A stretch of 64,000 bases of DNA from Sphingobacterium arenae. Its GTDB lineage: Bacteria > Bacteroidota > Bacteroidia > Sphingobacteriales > Sphingobacteriaceae. The notes beneath the pieces were generated by a model. It was not told the DNA's origin. It saw only the letters and a program-made list of their open reading frames with translations, and made no database searches. The stretch is from positions 806,001 to 870,000 of the forward strand of contig NZ_JACNYK010000002.1 in the NCBI RefSeq assembly GCF_014692505.1, read 5' to 3'. Position 1 is the first letter of the stretch, and each line of letters begins with the position of its first letter. Below are positions 20,014-29,671 of this stretch, piece after piece. A program made the position numbers and the translations under genes.

Positions 20014-20045
20014 AAGCCCGCGAATTACAAAGCGGGCTTTTTTTA
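20014..20045 (+). terminator. Rho-independent terminator of lon
   Basis: AAGCCCGC pairs with GCGGGCTT around a 10-nt loop, followed by a T-run, starting 7 bp after the stop. Confidence 0.9.
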
Positions 20046-20273
20046 ATATATATTCCTTATTTTCTCTCCATAAAATAGTACTTGGAAGGCACAGGAGAGC
20101 GAAATAGAATCCATTTTTTAATGCAAAATTAAAGTGCGTATAAAAATGTATTCTTCAAAACAATTTTTATCTTAAGGAATTATGCATTGTTGGTTATTTT
20201 TTTAAAAGTCGTACGCGAACTCATTTAACATTCGGTTCGTGAATGCGAAGCAATTTATTTAGGTTTGAGATCA

Positions 20274-20762
20274 ATGATTGAACTTTATACAGATGGCGCA
20301 TCGAGCGGAAATCCAGGTCCTGGAGGATATGGCACTATTTTAAGAACGGTTTATCAAGGCAGTAACCCCCTATTTAAAGGTAAGCTTATCGAGAAGGAAT
20401 TTTCTGGCGGTTTTAGAAAAACGACCAACAATCGTATGGAGCTCTTAGCGGTGATAATTGGTCTAGAGGCACTCAAGAGTACCAGTCAACAGGTCACCAT
20501 TTATTCCGATTCCAAATATGTTATTGACGCCATCGATAAAAAGTGGGTATACGGCTGGATACAAAAGGGATTTCAGGGCAAAAAAAATAAAGATCTTTGG
20601 ATAAGGCTAATGAACTTATACAAGCAACATCAAATTAAGTTAGTTTGGGTAAAAGGACATGCCGGCCATCCATTGAATGAACGGTGTGATCAACTGGCTG
20701 TGAAAGCCTCTAAAGAACAATCTAAGTGGCAAATCGACACGGTTTTTGAAGCCATGGCGTGA
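20274..20762 (+). CDS. rnhA: Ribonuclease HI
   Basis: Removes RNA from RNA-DNA hybrids (R-loops, Okazaki primers). The 162 residues contain the metal-binding carboxylates: Asp in YTDGASSGNPGPGG near the N-terminus, Glu in NRMELLAV, Asp in YSDSKYV and Asp in NERCDQLA, plus the basic KKWVYGWIQKGFQGKKNKDLW handle-like segment. The ATG at 20274 gives the usual MIELYTDG start; a TTG three codons earlier (20265) is also open. About 230 bp after lon's terminator it forms its own unit. Confidence 0.93.
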   Translation: MIELYTDGASSGNPGPGGYGTILRTVYQGSNPLFKGKLIEKEFSGGFRKTTNNRMELLAVIIGLEALKSTSQQVTIYSDSKYVIDAIDKKWVYGWIQKGFQGKKNKDLWIRLMNLYKQHQIKLVWVKGHAGHPLNERCDQLAVKASKEQSKWQIDTVFEAMA

Positions 20763-20796
20763 GCTCCCGTCCAATTAGACACAGCTCTCGTCGTTC

Positions 20797-21531
20797 TTAT
20801 TTTGCTGTATAACTTGTTTTTACGGTGATATTTGCGGTTTTATTTCGAGCGGTCGTATTGAATACTCCACCATACGAGTATTCCTCATTATCATTCTGTC
20901 CCGTTATCTGAAAAATCCCTAAGTCCGCCTTAATCAAATCGCCTAACGAAGATCCTGCTTCGATCGCAATATTTGAAGCACGTTGTTTGGCATTTTCGGA
21001 AGCCTTCGAAATTAACTCTAATTTTAGATCTTCTAACTTCGAATAATAGTAATTTGGTGGGTTGGAACTCAATTCGATACCCTGCGAAATCAATGCTGAT
21101 ATTTCTCGCGAAGCATTATCTACCTTATCTAAATCTTTCGATTCTACGCTCACATTCTGCGACAGATTATACCCTGTGAATGTGTTATAACTGTTTCCCT
21201 GTCCATCTGAGTGATAGGAAAAATCTCGACTAATATTTACCGCGTTAAACAAAATTTCCTGTGGATTAATTCCTTGCTCTTCCAAAAATTTTCGTACCAA
21301 GTTCCTGTCCGTTTTCAACTGCTCTGACGCTGCACTTAAATCCATCGATTTACGATTAAAAGACGCCGACCATTTTACAATATCCGATTCAAAGTCTTTC
21401 TTCGCATTTCCAGTGACGTTTATTGTATTACTGATTTTGTATTTGTATTTATAAGCGTTAGCCAAAACTACAGCAAAAATCACGATGGCTAAAGCACCAA
21501 CCAAAGCCACCATTAAACTATTTGATTTCAT
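20797..21531 (-). CDS. SIMPL-domain (DUF541) membrane-anchored protein
   Basis: A 244-residue protein with one N-terminal membrane segment (about 7-26) and a periplasmic SIMPL/DUF541 domain, recognised by INVTGNAKKDFESDIVKWSASF at the start, GYNLSQNVSVESKDLDKV in the middle, and the helix LKLELISKASENAKQRASNIA followed by a conserved LGDLIKADLGIFQIT. Related proteins (YggE, BP26) form ring-shaped oligomers, linked to oxidative stress in E. coli; the role here is not known. It is convergent with rnhA and divergent from the S9 peptidase. Confidence 0.85.
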   Translation of the reverse strand: MKSNSLMVALVGALAIVIFAVVLANAYKYKYKISNTINVTGNAKKDFESDIVKWSASFNRKSMDLSAASEQLKTDRNLVRKFLEEQGINPQEILFNAVNISRDFSYHSDGQGNSYNTFTGYNLSQNVSVESKDLDKVDNASREISALISQGIELSSNPPNYYYSKLEDLKLELISKASENAKQRASNIAIEAGSSLGDLIKADLGIFQITGQNDNEEYSYGGVFNTTARNKTANITVKTSYTAK

Positions 21532-21761
21532 TTACTTGTCATTTTAAATAAATAGACCAATTTTCATGCCTAATTCATACATGGATAGTGATCCGCTGAC
21601 GTCTACCTCTATGTTAATCAAGATTACGGAGGAGCATGGATATTTCTATTGACTTTTTAGTTTTTAATCCTTACTTTCAGCAAAATTTTTCTTTTTATCC
21701 CCACAAAATTGGCATGAGCTATCTGCACATTTCATTGCCTTTTTTAAAGACATGTAATAAT

Positions 21762-24512
21762 ATGAAATTTAGTATAACGCCTACACTAAGTGCCTTTCTG
21801 CTTCTATCTACTGGATTATTTGCACAGAAACCCCCACTAGATCATAGCGTTTATGACAGCTGGAAAAACATTAGCGATGCGGAAGTCAGCCAAACAGGAC
21901 AATTCATCCACTACCAGATCACACCACAAGAGGGTGATGCCGTATTGGAGTTAAAAAGCAAGAATAACGAGCTGCTTTTTTCGTTACCTCGGGTCGCAGA
22001 CGCTAAACTCACGCAGGATGAATCTTTCTTCATTGGCAAAATAAAACCCACTTTCGAGGAAATAAGACAGGCAAAAATAAAAAAGAAGAAAATTACGGAT
22101 ATGCCGAAAGATTCTTTAATTATCGTTGACATTAAGCATAAAAATCAATGGAAAATTCCGGCTGTAAGCATTTACAAACTCGCGCGGAATAAAAATGAAC
22201 ACGTCGCTTTTTTATCTTCCAGCTCCGATTCCACATCTATCCTACATCTTAGAAATCTGACCACTGGAGATACCTTAAATTTTCACAAAGTAGATCAATT
22301 CGAATGGAGTCCAAACGAGGATTTCCTTCTATTTTCGAAGAAAAATGAACCAAAGGATTCTCTTTCCACCGATGCTGGGCTTTATCTCTTTGATATGACG
22401 GACAAAAAATTGGAGAAAATAAGTAACGGCCAAGGCAACTATAAAGAACTGCTTTTTGATGATAACGGTAGACAGCTTGCCTTTCTCGCAGACAAAACGC
22501 CGGAGAAATCACTCTTCAAAGATTTCAAGCTTTACTATTATACCCCTCATTTAGACACGGCGCGTATTATCGCTAGTCAACAAAGTGTAGGCATGCCTTC
22601 CCAATGGTATGTGAGTGGGAACGGGGAACTTAAATTCAGCGCGAATGGCAAAAAGCTATTTTTTAGGCTAGCGCCGATTCCAAAAATAAAAGATACCGCC
22701 TTAGTCGATTTTGAACATGCACAAGTGGATATCTGGCATTGGAAAGATGATTATATTCAGCCGCAGCAACTCGCTAACCTAAAACGGGATAAAAGTAAAA
22801 ATTTCTTGTCCGTAATTTATCCAAATAATGGCAATCGTATCGTGCCACTTGTTGACGATACATTCAATCGAACCCATATTACAGACGAAGGGGATAACGA
22901 ATGGATATTGGCTGGATCTGATTTTGGCAAACGCATAGCCGCACAATGGGACGGGTTTACCTTATCCAATATGTATGTTGTATCCACGCTATCCGGGCAA
23001 AAGCGAATTATAAAGGAAAACCTAAATGGTTATGCCTATTTATCGCCAAAAGGAGATTTTGTACTCTATTTTAATCGAGATACCGGCAATTGGCATAGCT
23101 ATCACATTTCCTCCGGAAAAATGATTCTGTTAAATGATGGTTTGCCGGTGAATTTCGTTGACGAAGAAAACGATTCACCTACCCTGCCCGGCGCTTATGG
23201 TATAGCCGGCTGGTCGACCGATGGCAAAGATGTATACATTTATGACAGATACGATATATGGAAATTTAACTTAGCAGGAAAACAAAAAGAACTCCTCACC
23301 AACGGTGAAGGTCGGGCAACCCAAACTATTTTCCGCTACATCGATTTAAACCGAAACAATAATCCACGATACAAGACAACACTTATTCCTGACAAACAAC
23401 ATGTTTTTATCACGGGATTTAACGAAAGCACCAAATATAACGGGGTGTATACGATAAACACCGCTAAAAGTAGAAAGCCAAATGAAATCTTTTCGGCTGG
23501 ATATACACTTCGAAACTTCAAGAGTACATCAGATGGAGAAACCATTATATATACGAAAGAAAATTATAATTATTCGCCCGATTTATATGTAAGCAAACGG
23601 TTCAAAAACGAATCGCGCCTTACCGATATCAATCCACAACAAGCAACTTACAACTGGGGAACAGCAGAATTGGTACACTGGACGACACCCTCTGGCTTTG
23701 AGGCTGAGGGCATTTTATATAAACCCGAGAACTTTGATCCGAACAAGAAATACCCCATTATAGCTTATTTCTATGAAAAGTTAAGCAACGGATTATATAC
23801 GTATCAAGCTCCTGCCCCCACGCCTTCCCGATTGAATATTCCTTATTATGTAAGTAACGAATATTTGGTATTTGCACCCGATATTCGTTATGAAATCGGA
23901 TATCCAGGAAAATCCGCGGAGGAATATGTAAATTCTGGTATGCGGTATTTGGCAGAGAATTCTTGGGTGGATTCTACCAAAATGGCCATTCAGGGACAAA
24001 GTTGGGGTGGTTACCAGGTAGCGCACCTGATCACACGGACGAGTATGTATGCTGCAGCATGGAGTGGTGCACCTGTCGTCAATATGACATCAGCTTATGG
24101 TGGTATCCGTTGGCAGAGCGGCATGTCCAGACAATTCCAGTACGAACGGACACAGTCACGTATCGGAAAAACGCTATGGGAGGACCGTGATCTTTATATA
24201 GAAAATTCTCCGCTATTCTTTTTGGATCGTGTAACTACACCTGTTGCAATTATGCACAATGACGGTGATGGTGCGGTGCCCTGGTATCAAGGTATCGAGA
24301 TGTTCACGGCCTTACGGCGTTTACAGAAGCCCGTTTGGTTATTAAATTATAATGGAGACGAGCACAACCTTATGAAAAGACAAAATCGAAAAGATATCCA
24401 AATTCGGCAAGCGCAGTTCTTTGACCACTTCCTAAAAGACAAACCTGCTGCCAAATGGATCGAATATGGTGTTCCAGCTACAGAAAAAGGAATAGATTGG
24501 GGATTTGATTAA
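21762..24512 (+). CDS. Secreted S9-family (prolyl oligopeptidase-like) peptidase
   Basis: A 916-residue exported serine peptidase: signal peptide with cut near LFA-QK (residue 22), a long beta-propeller-like N-terminal part, and a C-terminal alpha/beta-hydrolase domain. Catalytic residues are visible as Ser747 in GQSWGG, Asp836 in HNDGDGAVPW and His868 in GDEHNLM. Such enzymes cleave dipeptides or short peptides in the periplasm; exact specificity cannot be read. I use the ATG at 21762 because a signal peptide begins there; an ATG at 21636 would add 42 non-signal residues. A weak -7 box (TACTTTC, 21672-21678) lies between the two, supporting this choice. Confidence 0.9.
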   Translation: MKFSITPTLSAFLLLSTGLFAQKPPLDHSVYDSWKNISDAEVSQTGQFIHYQITPQEGDAVLELKSKNNELLFSLPRVADAKLTQDESFFIGKIKPTFEEIRQAKIKKKKITDMPKDSLIIVDIKHKNQWKIPAVSIYKLARNKNEHVAFLSSSSDSTSILHLRNLTTGDTLNFHKVDQFEWSPNEDFLLFSKKNEPKDSLSTDAGLYLFDMTDKKLEKISNGQGNYKELLFDDNGRQLAFLADKTPEKSLFKDFKLYYYTPHLDTARIIASQQSVGMPSQWYVSGNGELKFSANGKKLFFRLAPIPKIKDTALVDFEHAQVDIWHWKDDYIQPQQLANLKRDKSKNFLSVIYPNNGNRIVPLVDDTFNRTHITDEGDNEWILAGSDFGKRIAAQWDGFTLSNMYVVSTLSGQKRIIKENLNGYAYLSPKGDFVLYFNRDTGNWHSYHISSGKMILLNDGLPVNFVDEENDSPTLPGAYGIAGWSTDGKDVYIYDRYDIWKFNLAGKQKELLTNGEGRATQTIFRYIDLNRNNNPRYKTTLIPDKQHVFITGFNESTKYNGVYTINTAKSRKPNEIFSAGYTLRNFKSTSDGETIIYTKENYNYSPDLYVSKRFKNESRLTDINPQQATYNWGTAELVHWTTPSGFEAEGILYKPENFDPNKKYPIIAYFYEKLSNGLYTYQAPAPTPSRLNIPYYVSNEYLVFAPDIRYEIGYPGKSAEEYVNSGMRYLAENSWVDSTKMAIQGQSWGGYQVAHLITRTSMYAAAWSGAPVVNMTSAYGGIRWQSGMSRQFQYERTQSRIGKTLWEDRDLYIENSPLFFLDRVTTPVAIMHNDGDGAVPWYQGIEMFTALRRLQKPVWLLNYNGDEHNLMKRQNRKDIQIRQAQFFDHFLKDKPAAKWIEYGVPATEKGIDWGFD

Positions 24513-24602
24513 AAAAAATCAATATTTTCAACAACAAAACACCAAAAACATAAAAATAATCTATTTTTTTTCATTTTTTTACGTCATTTACAAAAAATGA
24601 TG

Positions 24603-24610
24603 TACTTTTA
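24603..24610 (+). promoter_or_regulatory. Promoter -7 box for glnN
   Basis: TACTTTTA resembles TAnnTTTG and lies 43 bp before the ATG in an extremely AT-rich spacer. Confidence 0.4.
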
Positions 24611-24652
24611 CATCGAAAAAACAACAGAAACTATAAAAATAACATAAAAAAG

Positions 24653-26842
24653 ATGTCAAGTCCAAGATTTAAAGCAGCAGAGTTAGCTATATCTCGCCCA
24701 TCGGAGGATATGGAGAAAGTAGAATCATTAAAGCCTACCAGTATCTACGGAAAGAACGTATTTACGATTGCGAAGATGAAAGATTACCTCTCGAAAAGTA
24801 CGTACAAAGAGCTTATTCAGATTATTGGTGAGGGTACTAAGATTTCACGAGAGCTTGCCGATCAGATTGCACAAGCAATGAAAACATGGGCTATTAGTAA
24901 CGGCACCACCCATTATACACATTGGTTTCAACCTTTGACAGGAACTACAGCAGAAAAGCATGACGCTTTTTTCGAACCGGACGAGAATGGAGACGCTATT
25001 GAAAAATTTTCTGGTGATTCGTTAGTACAACAGGAGCCAGATGCTTCTTCATTTCCTAGTGGGGGCATCCGAAATACATTCGAAGCACGCGGCTACACAG
25101 CTTGGGACCCTTCTTCTCCGGCTTTTATCTTCGAAACTGCCGCAGGCAAAACATTATGTATTCCTACTGTATTTGTTTCCTATACAGGCGAGTCTTTAGA
25201 TTATAAAGCACCGCTACTAAAAGCTATCGAAAGCATCGATAAAGCAGCGATCGACGTTGTACAATATTTTGACAAATCCGTAACGAAAGTCACCGCATCT
25301 CTCGGTATCGAGCAAGAGTATTTTTTAGTAGACCTTTCGTTATTCCATGCGCGCCCAGATCTACAGTTTACTGGACGCACCCTTTTTGGACATATGTCTG
25401 CGAAAGGACAACAATTGGAAGATCATTACTTTGGAGCCATCCCAGAGCGTGTATTGGCGTATATGGTCGATTTGGAAAATGAAGCATTAAAACTCGGCAT
25501 CCCTTTAAAAACCCGACATAATGAAGTTGCTCCTTCTCAATTCGAATGCGCACCTATGTTCGAGGAAATCAACCTAGCGATTGATCATAACCAATTGTTG
25601 ATGAATCTCATGGAACAAGTAGCGGTACGTCATCACTTTAAAGTGCTATTACACGAAAAGCCCTATAGTGGAATCAATGGATCTGGTAAGCACAACAATT
25701 GGTCGTTGATTACAAATACGGGAGTTAACCTCCTTTCACCGGGTAAAACACCGAAAAACAATCTCATGTTCTTGACTTTTTTCGTCAACACAATTAAAGC
25801 TGTATACGAACATGCCGATTTGCTTCGTGCATCCATTGCCAGCCATAGTAATGACCATCGTTTGGGGGCGAATGAGGCACCTCCGGCAATTATTTCTATC
25901 TTCCTTGGTTCACAACTGGATGAAATACTAGAAGAAGTTGAATCCGCTCGCGTTGCAAAAAAAGTAAAAAACGATGCCAATTTATGGCACGGTATTCCAA
26001 AAATTCCAGATTTGAAGCTCGACAATACCGACCGTAATCGTACATCCCCTTTTGCTTTCACCGGAAATAAATTTGAGTTTCGCGCAGTAGGGTCTTCCGC
26101 AAATTCCGCTTTACCAATGATTGTTCTCAATGCCATAGTTGCTAACCAACTTATTGAGTTTAAAACAGAGGTGGACAAACAGATAAAAAAAGGGACCAAA
26201 AAAGACCTTGCTTTGCTTAACGTGATCCGAAGATATATCAAAGAATCAAAAGCGATTCGTTTTGAAGGCAATGGATATAGCGAAGAATGGGCACTTGAGG
26301 CAGAAACTCGCGGACTTTCTAACATAAAATCAACCCCTAAAGCACTAGATGTTTATGTTAAGGAAGAAAACCTCGTCCTGTTTGAAAAGCTAGGTATCTA
26401 TTCAAAACGTGAATCAGAAGCTCGACATGAAATTTTGTTAGAAAATTTCTTTAAGAAACTTCAGATCGAGGCCCGCATAATAGGCGAGGTCGTAACTAGC
26501 CAAATCGCACCTGCCTGCTTCATTTATCAAAATGAACTTATTCAGAATGTAAAAGGATTGAAGGACTTGGGCTTATCAAAAGAATCATACAGTTCGCAGA
26601 TCAATTTGGTAGAACGTATTTCTAAACACACCAACTTGATTTTGGAAAAAGCCGAAGAAATGCGCCAAGCACGAAAACGCGCTAATACGATTGAAGATAC
26701 ACGTGAACTTGCTATTGCTTATGACGAAATTGTCAAGCCTTATTTTGATGAGATTCGTTATCATGTGAACAAATTGGAAAAAATCATTGATGACAATAAA
26801 TGGCCTCTTCCAAAATTAAGAGAGCTTTTATTCTTAAGATAA
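24653..26842 (+). CDS. glnN: Glutamine synthetase type III
   Basis: Makes glutamine from glutamate, ammonia and ATP. The 729-residue length is typical of the large GSIII class found in Bacteroidota and cyanobacteria. Visible features are the GSIII N-terminal region (THYTHWFQPLTGTTAEKHDAF, about 85-106), the glutamate/metal motif SLGIEQEYFLVD (about 221-232), RHNEVAPSQFECAP (about 287-300), KHNNWSL near 345 and FEFRAVGSSAN near 477, followed by a long helical C-terminus. It stands alone with its own terminator. Nitrogen regulation is likely, but no operator was recognised. Confidence 0.95.
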   Translation: MSSPRFKAAELAISRPSEDMEKVESLKPTSIYGKNVFTIAKMKDYLSKSTYKELIQIIGEGTKISRELADQIAQAMKTWAISNGTTHYTHWFQPLTGTTAEKHDAFFEPDENGDAIEKFSGDSLVQQEPDASSFPSGGIRNTFEARGYTAWDPSSPAFIFETAAGKTLCIPTVFVSYTGESLDYKAPLLKAIESIDKAAIDVVQYFDKSVTKVTASLGIEQEYFLVDLSLFHARPDLQFTGRTLFGHMSAKGQQLEDHYFGAIPERVLAYMVDLENEALKLGIPLKTRHNEVAPSQFECAPMFEEINLAIDHNQLLMNLMEQVAVRHHFKVLLHEKPYSGINGSGKHNNWSLITNTGVNLLSPGKTPKNNLMFLTFFVNTIKAVYEHADLLRASIASHSNDHRLGANEAPPAIISIFLGSQLDEILEEVESARVAKKVKNDANLWHGIPKIPDLKLDNTDRNRTSPFAFTGNKFEFRAVGSSANSALPMIVLNAIVANQLIEFKTEVDKQIKKGTKKDLALLNVIRRYIKESKAIRFEGNGYSEEWALEAETRGLSNIKSTPKALDVYVKEENLVLFEKLGIYSKRESEARHEILLENFFKKLQIEARIIGEVVTSQIAPACFIYQNELIQNVKGLKDLGLSKESYSSQINLVERISKHTNLILEKAEEMRQARKRANTIEDTRELAIAYDEIVKPYFDEIRYHVNKLEKIIDDNKWPLPKLRELLFLR

Positions 26843-26873
26843 TACGACTAATTAGCCCTCCAATAATAAAGAC

Positions 26874-26904
26874 GGCACTCAGCGAAAAACTGAGTGCCTT
26901 TTTT
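26874..26904. terminator. Terminator shared by glnN and the convergent DUF6807 gene
   Basis: GGCACTCAG pairs with CTGAGTGCC around a 7-nt loop, followed by a T-run. The T-run reaches the stop codon of the convergent gene. Confidence 0.9.
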
Positions 26905-27916
26905 ATTTTTTTTCGTCCGCAAAATCTTGCCAACTGTTGTCAATAAGTGCTGCATTTTGTTTACCATCAAACACGACCAATCTATAGATAAGTGTGTAGG
27001 TCTGACCGGGTTCCAAAAGCCAATCCCGGTCTTTTGTTGGCGAAAAATTGATGAATACATTACCTTTTCCGCCGTTGGCATTTCCATCCCAGATACGTAG
27101 GGGCTCGGGGTGATTAAAATTAGTAGGATGAGATAAAATGGCCATACCGCCATATTCATTTTGTGACAACTTTCCCTGCACCATACACCAACGTGCCCTA
27201 CTACCATCTGTATCATCCCGCGTCTTGCCTTCGGAGGTCTGCACATTACTATTATCACGACCCCAGGACGCTACTGCCCGCCATCCCAAGCCACCATATC
27301 GGTAGGTAAGCAACCGCAACGGACTGGAAGTAGCACAACGCATTTTAATGGTTATATCAATCCAATAATAGTCAGACTGCCCCTCCGGTAAGTGTACCTT
27401 AACCGTTTGCCATTCATGAAGTGCTACCTCTTCGCTTCCATTTTCTTTAAAGACCACATGGTCGTGAAGTGCAGTATATTCCGCATCGTGTGCACTGACT
27501 TTGTTATCCAGTAACCGCACGAAACGAACCGTTCCTTCCTTCTTATATAAATTCCAAAAATCAACCGTATCCCCTTCGAATATTGTTTGGGTCCAAGGAT
27601 TCCAAATACCGTAGTGATGATAATGATCTTTCGGTTGTATCCGTGTGAGCTGCTGTCCTTTTAAGGTATAGACCGGATGGATAAAACCGCTGCGTTGATA
27701 GCTACTATCTTGTCCTCGCGGCGGGTATACCGTATTAAAATGGTAAGTAAGTAAAGGTTGGTCGTTCTTAAAAATGGTCAGCACACTGTCGATAACCAGT
27801 TGAAGGCTATCTGTTCGTTTATCATCTTTGGCATAACTAATATGCACAGGCCGCCCACATACGAGCATCATCAGCATACTAGCTATATATATCCATAAAT
27901 TTTTTCTATTTATCAT
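26903..27916 (-). CDS. Secreted DUF6807 (PmoA-like) family protein
   Basis: A 337-residue exported protein with an N-terminal hydrophobic segment (LWIYIASMLMMLVCG) and the beta-rich DUF6807/PmoA-like fold seen in many Bacteroidota secreted proteins. Characteristic stretches are a GFIHPVYTLKG strand, the histidine-rich KDHYHHYGIWNPW (about 95-107) and EPLRIWDGNANGGKGNVFINF near the end. Family members often sit in sugar-utilisation loci and the name methane oxygenase is only a legacy label; no activity is assigned here. The ATG at 27916 follows AGGAGAC 9 bp upstream; a TTG 21 bp earlier is also in frame. Confidence 0.75.
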   Translation of the reverse strand: MINRKNLWIYIASMLMMLVCGRPVHISYAKDDKRTDSLQLVIDSVLTIFKNDQPLLTYHFNTVYPPRGQDSSYQRSGFIHPVYTLKGQQLTRIQPKDHYHHYGIWNPWTQTIFEGDTVDFWNLYKKEGTVRFVRLLDNKVSAHDAEYTALHDHVVFKENGSEEVALHEWQTVKVHLPEGQSDYYWIDITIKMRCATSSPLRLLTYRYGGLGWRAVASWGRDNSNVQTSEGKTRDDTDGSRARWCMVQGKLSQNEYGGMAILSHPTNFNHPEPLRIWDGNANGGKGNVFINFSPTKDRDWLLEPGQTYTLIYRLVVFDGKQNAALIDNSWQDFADEKK

Positions 27917-27955
27917 TCGTTTTTGTCTCCTAATCAAAATTAAAAAACAGTTTTA

Positions 27956-27963
27956 CAAACATA
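27956..27963 (-). promoter_or_regulatory. Promoter -7 box for the DUF6807 gene
   Basis: On the minus strand TATGTTTG, an exact TAnnTTTG match, 40 bp before the ATG. Confidence 0.5.
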
Positions 27964-28049
27964 ACTTTTTATGTAAACAATCTACATTCTTCTTACAAAG
28001 GGTTCTAAAAAATAATCGTTAAATTTATACCACAAAACACCTCAATTCT

Positions 28050-28613
28050 ATGAACATTTTAGCATTCGCCGCGAGCAATAGCGCACAGTCCATTAACAAG
28101 AAATTGGTAACGAGCGTTAGCAAATACTACAAAGAGTCTGATGACGTTATAGAGATATTAGATTTGAACGATTTTGATATGATACTTTTCTCGAAAGAAC
28201 GAGAAAAAGAATTGGGTATTCCATCGTTAGCTTATACGTTCGCCGAGAAGATTGATCAGGCAGATTTTATTCTGATTTCTTTTGCCGAAAACAACGGCAA
28301 CTATAATGTAGCCTATAAAAATTTGGTAGATTGGGTCTCTAGGATACCAAACCGAAAAATTTTCAAGAACAAGCCAGTTTTTGTAATGGCTACGTCAAAC
28401 GGAAAAAGAGGAGGACAGTCGGTATTGGAAATCGCTATCAACAGATTACCTTTTGATGGTGCAGATGTATTGGAAAACTATAGTCTCCCGGAGTTTTCGC
28501 AAAACTTCGAAGAAGGCAAAGGCGTTACGAACGTAATATTAAGAAGTCAACTAGAAGCTAAAGTCCGCAAAACGAAAAGGATATTAAAGCAAAAACTTGA
28601 ACAAAATAAATAG
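28050..28613 (+). CDS. NADPH-dependent FMN reductase-like flavoprotein
   Basis: A 187-residue flavodoxin-fold protein. The N-terminal ILAFAASNSAQSINKKLV is the phosphate loop that binds FMN, and SFAENNGNYNVAYKNLVDWVSR (about 77-98) is the second flavin/substrate loop with the conserved PExN-like position reading AENN. Typical members reduce FMN, quinones or azo compounds with NAD(P)H. It is followed 19 bp later by a DJ-1/PfpI gene, suggesting a small redox or carbonyl-stress operon. Confidence 0.85.
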   Translation: MNILAFAASNSAQSINKKLVTSVSKYYKESDDVIEILDLNDFDMILFSKEREKELGIPSLAYTFAEKIDQADFILISFAENNGNYNVAYKNLVDWVSRIPNRKIFKNKPVFVMATSNGKRGGQSVLEIAINRLPFDGADVLENYSLPEFSQNFEEGKGVTNVILRSQLEAKVRKTKRILKQKLEQNK

Positions 28614-28632
28614 ATAATAAAAACACAATATT

Positions 28633-29211
28633 ATGGCAAAGAAAGTATTATTATTAGTAGGCGACTATGTCGAAGATTACGAAGCCATGGTTCCTTTTCA
28701 GGCGATGGAATCGGTAGGAATAAAAGTCGATGCTATCGCACCCGACCGTAAAAGCGGTGATACCGTTCCAACCGCAATCCATGATTTTACCGGCGATCAA
28801 ACGTATAAGGAACTGCGCGGACACAATTTCGCTATCAACAAAGATTTTGACAGTGTTGAGGTAGATAATTACGACGGTTTGTATATTGCAGGCGGGCGCT
28901 CAGCAGAATATATCCGTTTAAACGATCGTGTTATCGAAATCACGAAGCATTTCTTTGAAAAAAATAAACCAGTGGCGGCAATTTGTCATGGTATTCAAGT
29001 ATTGACGACTGCTCGCGTATTGGAAGGTAGAACCTTAACGGCGTATGTCGCCGTGGGGCCCGATATTGAATTGGCAGGCGGAACGTGGAAAAATATTCCC
29101 GCTGATCAAGCCGTTGTTGATGGCAACTTGGTTACTTCTCCAGCATGGCCCGGACACCAAGCTATTTTGAAAGAGTTTTATACATTATTGGGTATTACCA
29201 TAAGTTTATAA
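28633..29211 (+). CDS. DJ-1/PfpI-family protein
   Basis: A 192-residue class-I glutamine-amidotransferase-like protein. The nucleophile elbow AAICHG (Cys about 119) with following His, and the conserved Glu in GDYVEDYE (about residue 15), are present, as is IAGGRSAEY around 96. Known activities of relatives include glyoxalase/deglycase-like chemistry, chaperone and peptidase functions; which applies is unclear. It lies between the flavin reductase and a small membrane protein, all on the plus strand with gaps of 19 and 11 bp. Confidence 0.88.
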   Translation: MAKKVLLLVGDYVEDYEAMVPFQAMESVGIKVDAIAPDRKSGDTVPTAIHDFTGDQTYKELRGHNFAINKDFDSVEVDNYDGLYIAGGRSAEYIRLNDRVIEITKHFFEKNKPVAAICHGIQVLTTARVLEGRTLTAYVAVGPDIELAGGTWKNIPADQAVVDGNLVTSPAWPGHQAILKEFYTLLGITISL

Positions 29212-29222
29212 CGAACGCGACG

Positions 29223-29609
29223 ATGCAGATGAAAGGAAAAAGAAAATTTTGGATAATTGCCATCGGTTTGATTCTTCTTTTGGGATACGGAATTTGGGAA
29301 GCTTATAACCAGCCATCCATCAAAGATTTACCAGGAGACTTTGAAGAAGTAGCTTTTGTTCGAAACGAACAGAACAAAGGAGGCATAATGCGCGTTTATG
29401 CCGTAACTGTAGGTGATATGACCAATGCAAAATATGACGCCTGCGCTGATATGTTTCCCACAAATGATTACGGCAGTATAACGAAAATTTATTTTTTTGA
29501 TAAGTCAAAACCGTTCCCCGTAAATTTGACAATCGAACCACCCCATTACGATACAAATCAATATGAGGCGGTGATGATTCTTAAGCGAACAGGATCTGAC
29601 AAAGAATAA
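29223..29609 (+). CDS. Small membrane-anchored protein of unknown function
   Basis: A 128-residue protein: basic start MQMKGKRK, one membrane segment (about 10-26, FWIIAIGLILLLGYGIW), then a periplasmic domain of about 100 residues with no motif I recognise (VRNEQNKGGIMRVYAVTVGD and CADMFPTNDYGSITKIYFFD stand out). The ATG at 29223 gives an 11-bp gap to the DJ-1 gene; an in-frame ATG at 29145 lies inside that gene and is unlikely. It is probably the last gene of a three-gene operon, ending at a strong hairpin. Confidence 0.7.
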   Translation: MQMKGKRKFWIIAIGLILLLGYGIWEAYNQPSIKDLPGDFEEVAFVRNEQNKGGIMRVYAVTVGDMTNAKYDACADMFPTNDYGSITKIYFFDKSKPFPVNLTIEPPHYDTNQYEAVMILKRTGSDKE

Positions 29610-29615
29610 GTTCCG

Positions 29616-29665
29616 ATAAAGCTTTTCTTTCAACTTTTGGAAAAAGATTGAAAGAAAAGCTTTAT
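29616..29665. terminator. Perfect 18-bp inverted repeat terminator
   Basis: ATAAAGCTTTTCTTTCAA and TTGAAAGAAAAGCTTTAT face each other across 14 bp between convergent genes. It is AT-rich with a weak T tail, and is likely a shared transcript end. Confidence 0.7.
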
Positions 29666-29671
29666 TTATTA

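Noticed and set aside
25663-26325. 220-codon minus-strand frame inside glnN
   Set aside because: Fully antisense to strongly conserved glutamine synthetase motifs.
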